Source: Armatimonadota bacterium
Lineage (GTDB): Bacteria > Armatimonadota > Zipacnadia > Zipacnadales > UBA11051
DNA length: 5,541 nt
Assembly: GCA_003542955.1 (NCBI GenBank)
Contig: DPJP01000450.1
Location: forward strand, 24,685 to 30,225
Direction: 5' to 3'
Shown: piece by piece, positions 1 through 5,392 of the stretch
How positions within the stretch are numbered: the stretch's first letter is position 1
How the letters are laid out: the number at the start of each line of letters is the position of its first letter
Notes under the pieces: generated by a model
The model's input: only the letters and a program-made list of their open reading frames with translations
The model's database searches: none
What the model was told of the DNA's origin: nothing
Translations under genes and position numbers: made by a program

Positions 1-1
1 G

Positions 2-220
2 CTCGTCTGCTGGTATGTGCTCTACTGGATTGGGACGGCAGTGGCCGGGGTCATCCTGGCAGTCATAATCCCGTTTGCCCATGGCAACGTGTCTGTGTGC
101 GGGCTTGTCACCATCGCATGTGCGTACGCCGCGGTCAATGTCGCGCTCTACGGCAAGTCGCTGTACCGCACCGGCGCCCTGGACCCGAAGCTGGCATACC
201 CGGAGAATGGTTGGCAATGA
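2..220 (+). CDS. C-terminal part of a small membrane protein (5' end outside window)
   Basis: The frame is open to the left edge of the window, so this is the last 72 codons of a gene that starts upstream. A GTG at 17 is possible as a start but has no Shine-Dalgarno sequence before it. The visible part has two hydrophobic stretches: roughly the first 25 codons, then about codons 32-48, which begin after an HGN turn. A short polar tail ending in PENGWQ follows. This suggests two membrane-spanning helices with a short cytoplasmic or periplasmic tail. I do not recognise the family; it has no pilin-type leader. The TGA stop overlaps the ATG of the first pseudopilin gene (ATGA at 217-220), placing it in the same operon. 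It could be part of the pilus or secretion machinery, but that is inference from position only. Confidence 0.7.
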   Translation, partial: LVCWYVLYWIGTAVAGVILAVIIPFAHGNVSVCGLVTIACAYAAVNVALYGKSLYRTGALDPKLAYPENGWQ

Positions 221-606
221 GACGCGGAGCGACGCTCATATCAACGCTGGTCGGCATCGGCTTTCTGGCCGTGGTGCTGGTGGCCGTGGTGCAACTGCAT
301 GCACTGTCGAGCGCGGCCGTCGCGGTGGCCGATGCGCGCTCGAGAGCGCTGATGGTCGCCGAGGCACAGATCGAGCGTCTCCATGCCGGCGGCTACGCGG
401 CGCTGCCGGCCGTGGGGCAGCACGTGATCGAGGCGCCGGCATCGGCCGGGCTCCCCGGAGCGAGCGGGACGCTCACCATCAGCGAGGGCCCGGCGCGCGA
501 CAGCCGCCTCGTCACGGTGACCATCACGTGGCGGCAGCGCCCCGAGCGGCAGGAGTCGCGCGTATCACTCAGTCGCATCATCGCCGGGGGAGGGATGGGC
601 GGGTGA
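217..606 (+). CDS. PilV/GspI-like minor pseudopilin with Ser at +5
   Basis: This 129-aa protein has a short leader MRRG and a predicted prepilin peptidase cut after Gly4. A hydrophobic helix follows (about residues 5-33). The segment with ADARSRALMVAEAQIERL (about 38-55) matches the PilV/GspI minor pilin pattern, in which an Ala-rich helix with an AExQIExL motif follows the membrane helix. A small Thr/Val-rich beta domain ends the protein. The ATG at 217 gives the expected tiny leader and overlaps the upstream stop; earlier in-frame starts would add a non-pilin extension over the previous gene. A GGAG at 202-205 precedes it. Oddity: the residue at mature +5, nearly always Glu in pilins, is Ser (TCA at 241-243). 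The expected role is a minor subunit at the filament tip, beside the GspJ- and GspK-like proteins encoded next. Assignment to PilV/GspI rests on order and pattern, not on an alignment. Confidence 0.8.
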   Translation: MRRGATLISTLVGIGFLAVVLVAVVQLHALSSAAVAVADARSRALMVAEAQIERLHAGGYAALPAVGQHVIEAPASAGLPGASGTLTISEGPARDSRLVTVTITWRQRPERQESRVSLSRIIAGGGMGG

Positions 607-1037
607 GCAGGCGCGGGCTGACACTCATGGAGTTGCTGGTAGCGACGGCCGTGCTCTCGGTCACCATCACGCTGGCGCTGCGGACGCTGGTGCTCACCGA
701 CCGGGTCACCACGCGCGGGCAGGCGCGGCTGCAGACCACACTCGACCGCGTCGCGTTGCAGTCACAGGTGCGCCGCGACATCTGGGCTGCGTCGGGCTTC
801 ACATCCATGGGCGCAGGCGCGGCGACATTCACAATGCCGGACGCGCCCCCCGTCACCTACAGCGTCTCTGCGGGGAAGACGTCCCGCACCTGCAAGGGTG
901 TCGAGATGCTCTACACGGGAACGGTGACGTTTGAACAGGGCCGGAACGCACTCATTGATGTGAGCGGCCGGGATGCGGCCCGGTGGAGCTTCTCGGCCAG
1001 AATGCGGAATGCACCCGCCGGAGGAGGCTCGTCATGA
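603..1037 (+). CDS. PilW/GspJ-like minor pseudopilin
   Basis: This 144-aa protein starts at GTG 603 (GTGA overlap with the preceding stop). A GGGGGAGGG purine run at 586-594 lies 8 bases upstream. The leader MSRRG is followed by the canonical LTLMELLVATAVLSVTIT, so the cut falls after Gly5 with Leu at +1 and Glu at +5. The membrane helix runs to about residue 28. Next comes an amphipathic region with regularly spaced Leu/Gln/Arg (about 38-60, including LDRVALQSQVRRDI), which is typical of PilW/GspJ. The rest is a beta-rich globular part with only one Cys (in TCKG). In-frame sequence further upstream is a shadow of the previous gene and lacks pilin character. Its place between the PilV- and PilX-like genes fits the usual I-J-K order of minor pilins that start filament assembly. 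Confidence 0.82.
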   Translation: MSRRGLTLMELLVATAVLSVTITLALRTLVLTDRVTTRGQARLQTTLDRVALQSQVRRDIWAASGFTSMGAGAATFTMPDAPPVTYSVSAGKTSRTCKGVEMLYTGTVTFEQGRNALIDVSGRDAARWSFSARMRNAPAGGGSS

Positions 1038-1492
1038 GAGCCGGGAGGCGACGTGGAGCCGCCGCGCTGGCGGCGATGCTGCTGTTGTGCACTGTCATCA
1101 TGCTCGGCATGGCGACCTATGTGACCGCAGTGGCCGCGGGTGCGGCGCGCCTCGCGCATCAGCGTGACACGGTGCAGTGCGTCTACGCGGCCGAGAGCGC
1201 CATCGAGCTGGCCCTGGCACAGGCCAACCGGGGCGCAATGCCCTCCGAGCCGATCACCGGCGCGTGCGGCACGGCCTTCTACCGGGCGACGGTGGAGCAG
1301 GACGGAACGCGACTGGTCATCACCGCAGACGGCACACAGCCGCGGCCGGGCAGGGCCGATCTGGCGCGACGGGTGCGGGTCGAGTGCACTCGGCGTGGCG
1401 GCGCCTATGCCGTCACGCGCTGGGAGACCCCGCCGCCGCCGGATACGAGCCGACCCGCCGGGAGCATTGCAGCGGGGGGGGAGCGACGATGA
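1034..1492 (+). CDS. PilX/GspK-like minor pseudopilin (no Glu at +5)
   Basis: This 152-aa protein begins at ATG 1034 (ATGA overlap) with a strong GGAGGAGG at 1020-1027, spacing 6. A basic leader (MRAGRRRG) precedes a hydrophobic helix of about residues 9-32. The motif YAAESAIELALAQ (from residue 51) is the hallmark seen after the helix in PilX and GspK. The residue at +5 from the Gly8 cut is Ala, not Glu. Loss of Glu5 is a known feature of GspK, the topmost tip subunit of type II pseudopili. Three cysteines follow (in QCVY, GACG and VECT). The C-terminus is a Pro-rich, probably flexible tail (four consecutive Pro after WET). It is shorter than classical GspK, which carries a large extra domain, so it is closer to PilX in size. 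Expected role: capping or initiating subunit of the filament. Moderate certainty on the subfamily, high certainty that the gene is real. Confidence 0.8.
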   Translation: MRAGRRRGAAALAAMLLLCTVIMLGMATYVTAVAAGAARLAHQRDTVQCVYAAESAIELALAQANRGAMPSEPITGACGTAFYRATVEQDGTRLVITADGTQPRPGRADLARRVRVECTRRGGAYAVTRWETPPPPDTSRPAGSIAAGGERR

Positions 1493-2052
1493 GGCGGTGC
1501 GGGTACGTGTATGTGGATGTCCTGACGACGCTGCTCTTTATGCTGCTCATCTACGCGCTATTCGTGGGCAACATGCGCAACTCACTGGCCTCGGGACGCC
1601 GCGGTGCGTGCATCCACAACCTGGGGCAGGTCGGCCTCGCCCTCAAGCTCTATGCGCTCGACAATGCGGGCGCGCTTCCCTCACAACAGGCCGGACTCGG
1701 AGCGCTGGTCGACACATACGGCGCGGATACGGGCATCCTGGCATGCCCGGAGGTGGCGCTGCGCGCACGTCGCGAGACGCCGCGGTTCCTCCCACCGCCC
1801 GCGGACGGTCCTCCCGGCCCGGCAATCGACTACTCCTACCGGGGCGGGCTATCCAGTGACGACCTGCCGACATCGGCGCTGGCCGCCGATCTTCACCCGC
1901 AAACCCACAAGAAGGGCGCCAACACGCTGTTCGTCGACGGCTCCGTGATGTGGCGGAGCTACGCGGCGCTCGACGCCGGGGCCGACATGGCGGCGCTGCT
2001 CGGGAGCGGCGGGCTTGACATAGGCGCCGAAGAGAGGGTGGGCCGGAAATGA
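1489..2052 (+). CDS. H-X9-DG pseudopilin with Asp at +5 and divergent leader
   Basis: This 187-aa protein starts at ATG 1489 (ATGA overlap) with GGAG at 1480-1483, spacing 5, at the end of a run of eight Gs. The leader is MRRCG. Mature +1 is Tyr and +5 is Asp instead of Glu (YVYVDVL), so the N-terminus alone would be easy to miss as a pilin. It is identified by the rest of the chain: a membrane helix to about residue 27, Arg and Cys at mature +32 and +36 (Cys41), then NLGQVGLALKLYALDN as in other members. A second Cys is at residue 86. A Pro-rich loop (about 92-112) leads into DYSYRGG, and an H-X9-DG motif spans His140 to Asp150-Gly151. H-X9-DG is the C-terminal signature of a pseudopilin class described as prepilin-type processing-associated. 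Probably a filament subunit. Whether Asp at +5 allows normal assembly is unknown. Confidence 0.82.
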   Translation: MRRCGYVYVDVLTTLLFMLLIYALFVGNMRNSLASGRRGACIHNLGQVGLALKLYALDNAGALPSQQAGLGALVDTYGADTGILACPEVALRARRETPRFLPPPADGPPGPAIDYSYRGGLSSDDLPTSALAADLHPQTHKKGANTLFVDGSVMWRSYAALDAGADMAALLGSGGLDIGAEERVGRK

Positions 2053-2588
2053 GACGCGGCTTCATCCTGATCGAGTTCATCACCGCCATCGCGATCATCA
2101 TGATTCTGGCCGCGATCCTCTTCCCCGTCTTCACCAGGGCGCGGGAGAAGGCGCGTCAGTCCGATTGCCTGAACAACCTGCTCAATGTCGGCATCGCGCT
2201 CAGGCACTATGCTGCCGACTACAGCGGCTGGTATCCGCCACAGGACAACGAACTCTCGCCGCTGTTCGCATCGCACCTGCCGGACAGGCGTGTGCTGGAT
2301 TGTCTCAGCTATACGGGCTCCGGCGAGTGGACCTCGGGTGACTACTCGTACCGGGCCGGCTACTGCGACGATGACCGCTTCGACCTTGTCGTGATGGTGG
2401 AGCGCAAGCTCGATCTTCACAATGGTGGCTGCAACTACCTGTCCGTGGATGGGCACGTGAAATGGCTGAGCCTGTCAAACCCCTCGGGACCCACACCACA
2501 ACTGCGCAGGGAGATACTCGGCATGCCGGGGCTGGACCAGGAGAGCCCGTCGAGCGAGGGGGATGATGAGCATGGCCCGAGGATATAG
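2049..2588 (+). CDS. H-X9-DG pseudopilin, canonical N-terminus
   Basis: This 179-aa protein starts at ATG 2049 (ATGA overlap), with GAGGG at 2034-2038, spacing 10. The leader MRRG is followed by FILIEF, the standard pilin start with Phe +1 and Glu +5. The membrane helix continues to FPVFTRAREKARQ (residues 25-37), a segment strongly associated with Armatimonadota pseudopilins. Cys40 (mature +36) and Cys85 (+81) form the conserved pair. DYSYRAG follows the second Cys after only 14 residues, so the variable loop is short here. H-X9-DG spans His124 to Asp134-Gly135. The C-terminal tail (about 146-179) is polar and acidic, unlike its neighbours. It is the closest relative of the next gene: both share FPVF.RAREKARQ, YPP.DN.LSPL and a 23-nt identical block. 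Likely a filament subunit exported through the inner membrane. Confidence 0.9.
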   Translation: MRRGFILIEFITAIAIIMILAAILFPVFTRAREKARQSDCLNNLLNVGIALRHYAADYSGWYPPQDNELSPLFASHLPDRRVLDCLSYTGSGEWTSGDYSYRAGYCDDDRFDLVVMVERKLDLHNGGCNYLSVDGHVKWLSLSNPSGPTPQLRREILGMPGLDQESPSSEGDDEHGPRI

Positions 2589-3324
2589 ACGCGGCCTGTG
2601 CATGGCCGACCTGCTCATCACCATCGCGATGATCGCGACACTCGCGGCGATCCTCTTCCCTGTGTTCGCCCGGGCGCGGGAGAAGGCGCGTCAGGCAACG
2701 TGCCTGGGCAACCTCGTGAACGTGGCTCTCGCGCTGCGGACCTACGCCCACGAGAACGAGATGCGCTATCCGCCGAGGGACAACGACCTGTCGCCGCTGT
2801 GGCCGGGATACATCGCGGGCGAGCAGGTCTTCGTGTGCCCCAGTGAATCGCCGCCGGGCAGTGCCATTATGGGGGCACTGCCGACTGACGCACCGCCCGC
2901 GCCAAGCGGCCCGACAGAGCCCGATGCTACCGGCGCCCAGCCCGGCATAGGGCCCGGGATGCCGGCGCCGCCACCGCCCCAGTCTGGAGCCCCCCGGTAC
3001 ATTGTGCCCGCGGCCGTTATCATCGCACAGCCGCCGCCACCGCCGCCGCCGGGCGGACCGCCGGGAGTCCCGTTGCCGCCGGAGGAGGCGTCCGAATTGA
3101 AGCCGACGCGACAGACGCTTGCCACGAGCTACTTCTACATCAGCGGCTACCGCTACGGGCAGCTCATCCGTCGGATGCCACTGTGTGGCGATAGCGCCAT
3201 CCGCCACAACGACCGGGGCAATGTGCTCTTCACCGACGGGGCCGCGGCGCCATGGGCGAGGACGGACTACCGGGCCGCCGGCCTCGGACGCGTGGCATGG
3301 ATCGAGGAGCAGAGCCAATGGTAG
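2566..3324 (+). CDS. H-X9-DG pseudopilin with long Pro-rich loop and Asp at +5
   Basis: This 252-aa protein has three in-frame ATGs at 2563, 2566 and 2572. I chose 2566 because GAGG at 2556-2559 is then 6 bases away; 2572 is also plausible. The predicted cut is after Gly10 (RRG), giving mature LCMADLL with Asp at +5. The helix runs into FPVFARAREKARQ. Cys46 (+36) and Cys91 (+81) form the family pair. A Pro/Gly/Ala-rich insert of about 80 residues (about 95-177) follows, including PPPP and a run of seven Pro (156-162, bases 3031-3051). The fold then resumes with YFYISGY and H-X9-DG (His214, Asp224-Gly225). The insert sits where the upstream paralogue has only a short turn. Probably a filament subunit with an extended surface loop. 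The seven-Pro run should stall ribosomes without EF-P. It overlaps the preceding gene by 23 bp, suggesting translational coupling. Confidence 0.85.
   Translation: MSMARGYRRGLCMADLLITIAMIATLAAILFPVFARAREKARQATCLGNLVNVALALRTYAHENEMRYPPRDNDLSPLWPGYIAGEQVFVCPSESPPGSAIMGALPTDAPPAPSGPTEPDATGAQPGIGPGMPAPPPPQSGAPRYIVPAAVIIAQPPPPPPPGGPPGVPLPPEEASELKPTRQTLATSYFYISGYRYGQLIRRMPLCGDSAIRHNDRGNVLFTDGAAAPWARTDYRAAGLGRVAWIEEQSQW
3304..3309 (+). promoter_or_regulatory. Ribosome binding site that fixes the start at 3318
   Basis: GAGGAG lies 8 bases before ATG 3318. It decides between that start and GTG 3336, which would leave only a three-residue leader (after Met) before the Gly of the cleavage site. It sits inside the last codons of the previous gene, consistent with coupled translation. 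Confidence 0.6.
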
Positions 3325-3935
3325 AGCGACGAGGCGTGAGCGACCGTGGCTTCTCCGCGCTCGAGTTGGCGATGGTGATGCTGACAATCATGGCGCTGTC
3401 GGCGATGGTGATCTTCGTCGGGGGCAGGGCACGCGACAAGTCACGCATGACCTCGTGTCTGAGCAACGTAAAGCAACTCGGAACGGCGACGGCGATGTAC
3501 GCGACAGACCATGGCGGCCTCTACCCTCTCCATGGCGCCGCCGCGATCATGCCCTACACGAAGAACTGGCAGATACTCAACTGCCCGTCCGCGCCCAGGC
3601 GGGAGGCCGCGCGGCCGTGGGACTACATCGAGTTCCCGACGCCGCCTGCCGCGGAAGTGCCGGGGCCCGGCATGCCTGAGCCGGGGGGTGCGCCGGAGCC
3701 CCCATGGGGTCCCGCGCCGGGCGAGCCCACCCGCCACCAGGTCGACTACGTGTTCTTCGCGGGCCTGACGAGCGATATGCGGCCTGAGACCATCATCGCC
3801 TTCGAGGACGCGCCGGATCGGCACCCAAGCCGCACCTTCAACTACGTTCGCATCGACGGAGCCGCCATGCGGGGATGGGCAGCCGACTGGCCCGGCATCC
3901 CGCCGGAGTACGGGGAGGTCACCCATGAGAAGTAG
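3318..3935 (+). CDS. Pseudopilin with H-X10-DG variant and Pro-rich loop
   Basis: This 205-aa protein starts at ATG 3318 (GAGGAG at 3304-3309) and overlaps the previous gene by 7 bp. The leader is 11 residues with a cut after Gly11 (SDRG), giving FSALELAMVM with Phe +1 and Glu +5. The segment after the helix, GRARDKSRMTSCLSNVKQLG, is shorter in Pro than its neighbours but keeps Arg +32 and Cys +36 (Cys47). The second Cys is at 89 (+78, NCPSA). A Pro/Gly/Glu-rich loop (about 105-138) precedes VDYVFFAGL. The C-terminal motif is His169 followed by ten residues and Asp180-Gly181: a one-residue insertion in the H-X9-DG signature. It then ends with a Trp-rich stretch (RGWAADWPGI). Same family and probable role as the two preceding genes. 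The loop length is intermediate within the family. Confidence 0.85.
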   Translation: MVERRGVSDRGFSALELAMVMLTIMALSAMVIFVGGRARDKSRMTSCLSNVKQLGTATAMYATDHGGLYPLHGAAAIMPYTKNWQILNCPSAPRREAARPWDYIEFPTPPAAEVPGPGMPEPGGAPEPPWGPAPGEPTRHQVDYVFFAGLTSDMRPETIIAFEDAPDRHPSRTFNYVRIDGAAMRGWAADWPGIPPEYGEVTHEK

Positions 3936-4410
3936 ACGAGGCTTCACACTCATCGAGCTACTCGTGGTCATTGCGATGATCGCGATTCTTGCCGCGATGC
4001 TGATGCCGGCATACTCGACCACGAATGACCGCAGCCGCGTGGCGGAATGCCAGACGCACCTGACTGCCGTCTCCCTGGGCATCCAGATGTGGGTCGAGGA
4101 CCACGGCAGCCGCCCGGAGACGCTCACGCAGCTCTTCGACAGGGGATACATCAGCGACGACTCGGTCATGCGCTGCAACAAGACCGGCGCGGAGTTCTAC
4201 TACAACCCGGACGCAGGCCGCGACGACACCCTGCTCGCCTGCGTGCACCCGGATACGGAGAAGGGCAAGCGCCCGCACTCATTCCGCCAGTCGTATGTGG
4301 CCCTGCTGGGCGGGGGGAAGATGCTCGAGATCGGCCGCGTAACCGACACCGTGCCGGACTACGGGGTGAAAGGGACGGCTGGCGCCTCGGCGCAACAGGG
4401 CGAGGAGTGA
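3925..4410 (+). CDS. GspG-like pseudopilin, last gene of the array
   Basis: This 161-aa protein starts at ATG 3925 with GGGGAGG at 3912-3918, spacing 6, and overlaps the previous gene by 11 bp. It has the most classical N-terminus of the set: leader MRSRRG, then FTLIELLVVIAMIAILAAML, with Phe +1 and Glu +5. Arg +32 and Cys +36 (Cys42) are kept, and the second Cys is Cys84 (+78). Only eight residues separate this Cys from the aromatic pair in GAEFYYNPD, so the variable loop is nearly absent. There is no H-X9-DG motif. Instead CVHPDTEKGKRPHSF and SYVALLGGGKMLE suggest a remodelled C-terminus that keeps the His and Gly-rich turn but not the Asp-Gly pair. It may be the major subunit, as the GspG-like member with the cleanest assembly signal, but that is inference. 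The operon seems to end here, as the next gene is convergent. Confidence 0.88.
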   Translation: MRSRRGFTLIELLVVIAMIAILAAMLMPAYSTTNDRSRVAECQTHLTAVSLGIQMWVEDHGSRPETLTQLFDRGYISDDSVMRCNKTGAEFYYNPDAGRDDTLLACVHPDTEKGKRPHSFRQSYVALLGGGKMLEIGRVTDTVPDYGVKGTAGASAQQGEE

Positions 4411-4462
4411 AAGACCCGGCGGCGCAGGAACACATCCGGCCCGCGCACACCGGCCAACCGTT

Positions 4463-4485
4463 CGCGCGAGTGTCAACTCAGCGCG
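4463..4485. terminator. Possible hairpin between convergent genes
   Basis: CGCGC (4463-4467) can pair with GCGCG (4481-4485), and GAGT (4468-4471) with ACTC (4476-4479), leaving A4480 bulged and a four-base loop. It lies 53 bases after the pseudopilin operon and includes the stop codon of the convergent gene. There is no T tract on either strand, so a terminator role is weakly supported. Confidence 0.25.
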
Positions 4486-5260
4486 CAGGGACCTGAACGG
4501 TCACTACCCTGGGGACGTAGCTGTAGTCGACCTGGAAGTCCTGCCATTCGCTGAATGCCCCGTTCATGGCCCTGGCCCGCACAGACCATCCCCCATCCGG
4601 GACAAGCCCCCCACACCAGTACCTGTACCCGCCCTCGAGATACTCCGATTTGCCCACGTGCTGAGTGACCCCATTCGGGTCTCTCACTTCCACCCGAGCA
4701 GGCACACCCCGCCCATCCCGTTCCGTGATCACATAGAGGAACTGCAGCATCGTCAGTTCGACGTTGATCTCGACTTCTGTGGTATCCGGCACGTTGAACT
4801 CAATCGGGTCGCATGCATATATCCCGTCGTCTCTGAACGTCACCCTGTACTTCCACCCCTTCGGCAGTTCCGCAATGCATGTGCCCCTGTCCTCGCCCTG
4901 TGCCGGGAATACCAGGTTCCGGGGCCAACTGCTGCCTTGCGAATCGGGGGGCGTCAGTGTGGAGACCGGCGTGACAGTCGCTTCGCCGCCGATGAGGCCC
5001 GGCATGTCTGGCGGGGCAGGGGGATCGGGGCAGGTCTTGTCGGCCCTGAGGATGAAGGTGACGCGCTCCCCGGAATGCTGCTGCGCCCCCGCGGTCCCGG
5101 CTTCGGTTTTGCCACTGGAATCGCTACTACGGCTGCTTGCCCGGTTGTGGTCGCCCGGAACAGGCTCCGTGGGAGTGCGTTTCCCTGACACGATCGCCGT
5201 AGCCGCAGCCAGCAGACAGACCGTGAGCAGTGCGCACAGCACCAGGGGGGCTCTCGACAT
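4478..5260 (-). CDS. Secreted beta-rich protein, complete member of a tandem paralogous pair
   Basis: This 260-aa protein starts at ATG 5260, because AGGAG (5269-5273) lies 8 bases before it and the product then begins with a clean signal peptide: SR, a hydrophobic core of about residues 5-20, and an AxA-type site near 20-22. No lipobox Cys is correctly placed. An in-frame ATG at 5299 would put 13 polar residues ahead of the signal. After the signal is a Ser/Gly/Thr-rich linker (about 26-64). Two beta-rich halves follow (about 67-171 and 172-260), each built from alternating V/T/E strands and ending in a GW-x-(Y/V)-R strand and an F-x-V strand. This resembles carboxypeptidase-regulatory or Ig-like beta sandwiches, but I see no catalytic motif. 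Cysteines are at 77, 128, 150 and 216. The C-terminus matches the incomplete gene upstream. Function unknown; probably a periplasmic, surface or exported protein. Confidence 0.85.
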   Translation of the reverse strand: MSRAPLVLCALLTVCLLAAATAIVSGKRTPTEPVPGDHNRASSRSSDSSGKTEAGTAGAQQHSGERVTFILRADKTCPDPPAPPDMPGLIGGEATVTPVSTLTPPDSQGSSWPRNLVFPAQGEDRGTCIAELPKGWKYRVTFRDDGIYACDPIEFNVPDTTEVEINVELTMLQFLYVITERDGRGVPARVEVRDPNGVTQHVGKSEYLEGGYRYWCGGLVPDGGWSVRARAMNGAFSEWQDFQVDYSYVPRVVTVQVPAR

Positions 5261-5268
5261 TCTGGGAT

Positions 5269-5273
5269 CTCCT
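5269..5273 (-). promoter_or_regulatory. Ribosome binding site that fixes the start at 5260
   Basis: AGGAG on the minus strand, 8 bases upstream of ATG 5260. It supports this start over the in-frame ATG at 5299. I see no convincing -10/-35 pair between it and the hairpin at 5322-5360. Confidence 0.65.
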
Positions 5274-5321
5274 CTCTGTGAACCGACACGGGCCGACACA
5301 GCGACTGGGTTGGATTGCCGG

Positions 5322-5360
5322 CGCGGGCCGGAGGCACGTGCAGCGTACCTCCGGCCCGCG
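5322..5360 (-). terminator. Strong hairpin between the two secreted-protein genes
   Basis: CGCGGGCCGGAGG (5322-5334) and CCTCCGGCCCGCG (5348-5360) are perfect 13-bp inverted copies. The stem can continue after one C/A mismatch with ACG/CGT (5336-5338 with 5344-5346), closing on a five-base loop. It begins 32 bases past the stop of the incomplete upstream gene, in the right place to end its transcript. There is no T tract after it on the minus strand, so it could instead be a transcript-stabilising or attenuating structure, or a protein-binding site. Confidence 0.5.
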
Positions 5361-5376
5361 TACCTACTGTGCTATG

Positions 5377-5389
5377 GTTGGCGGCCAAC
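5377..5389. repeat. Short perfect palindrome after the stop of the incomplete gene
   Basis: GTTGGC-G-GCCAAC, 6-bp arms around one base, ending three bases past the stop codon of the incomplete minus-strand gene. It could be a small regulator site or an RNA fold of five pairs with a three-base loop. A chance occurrence in GC-rich DNA is also plausible. Confidence 0.3.
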
Positions 5390-5392
5390 GCC

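Noticed and set aside
75..602. In-frame upstream extension of the PilW/GspJ-like gene
   Set aside because: The extension is Arg-rich shadow sequence over two other genes. The GTG at 603 gives a proper pilin leader and a ribosome binding site.
1177..1488. In-frame upstream extension of the gene starting at 1489
   Set aside because: It would bury the pilin helix behind about 100 Arg/Gly-rich residues that overlap the PilX-like gene; ATG 1489 has a ribosome binding site at spacing 5.
1140..1859. Plus-strand open frame of 239 codons
   Set aside because: Out of frame with two well-supported pseudopilin genes; the product is low-complexity Arg/Pro/Ala sequence.
3031..3060. CCG-rich stretch as a possible repeat element
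   Set aside because: It is an in-frame polyproline coding run inside a gene, so it is described there rather than as a separate element.
2305..3387. Long open frame on the minus strand (360 codons) across three pseudopilin genes
   Set aside because: Its product is Arg/Pro/His-rich with no recognisable domain, and it is antisense to genes with clear leaders, ribosome binding sites and conserved motifs. It is typical of high-GC antisense open frames.
4658..5188. Plus-strand open frame of 176 codons opposite the secreted-protein gene
   Set aside because: The minus-strand gene has a signal peptide, a good ribosome binding site and a paralogue next door; this frame has none of these.
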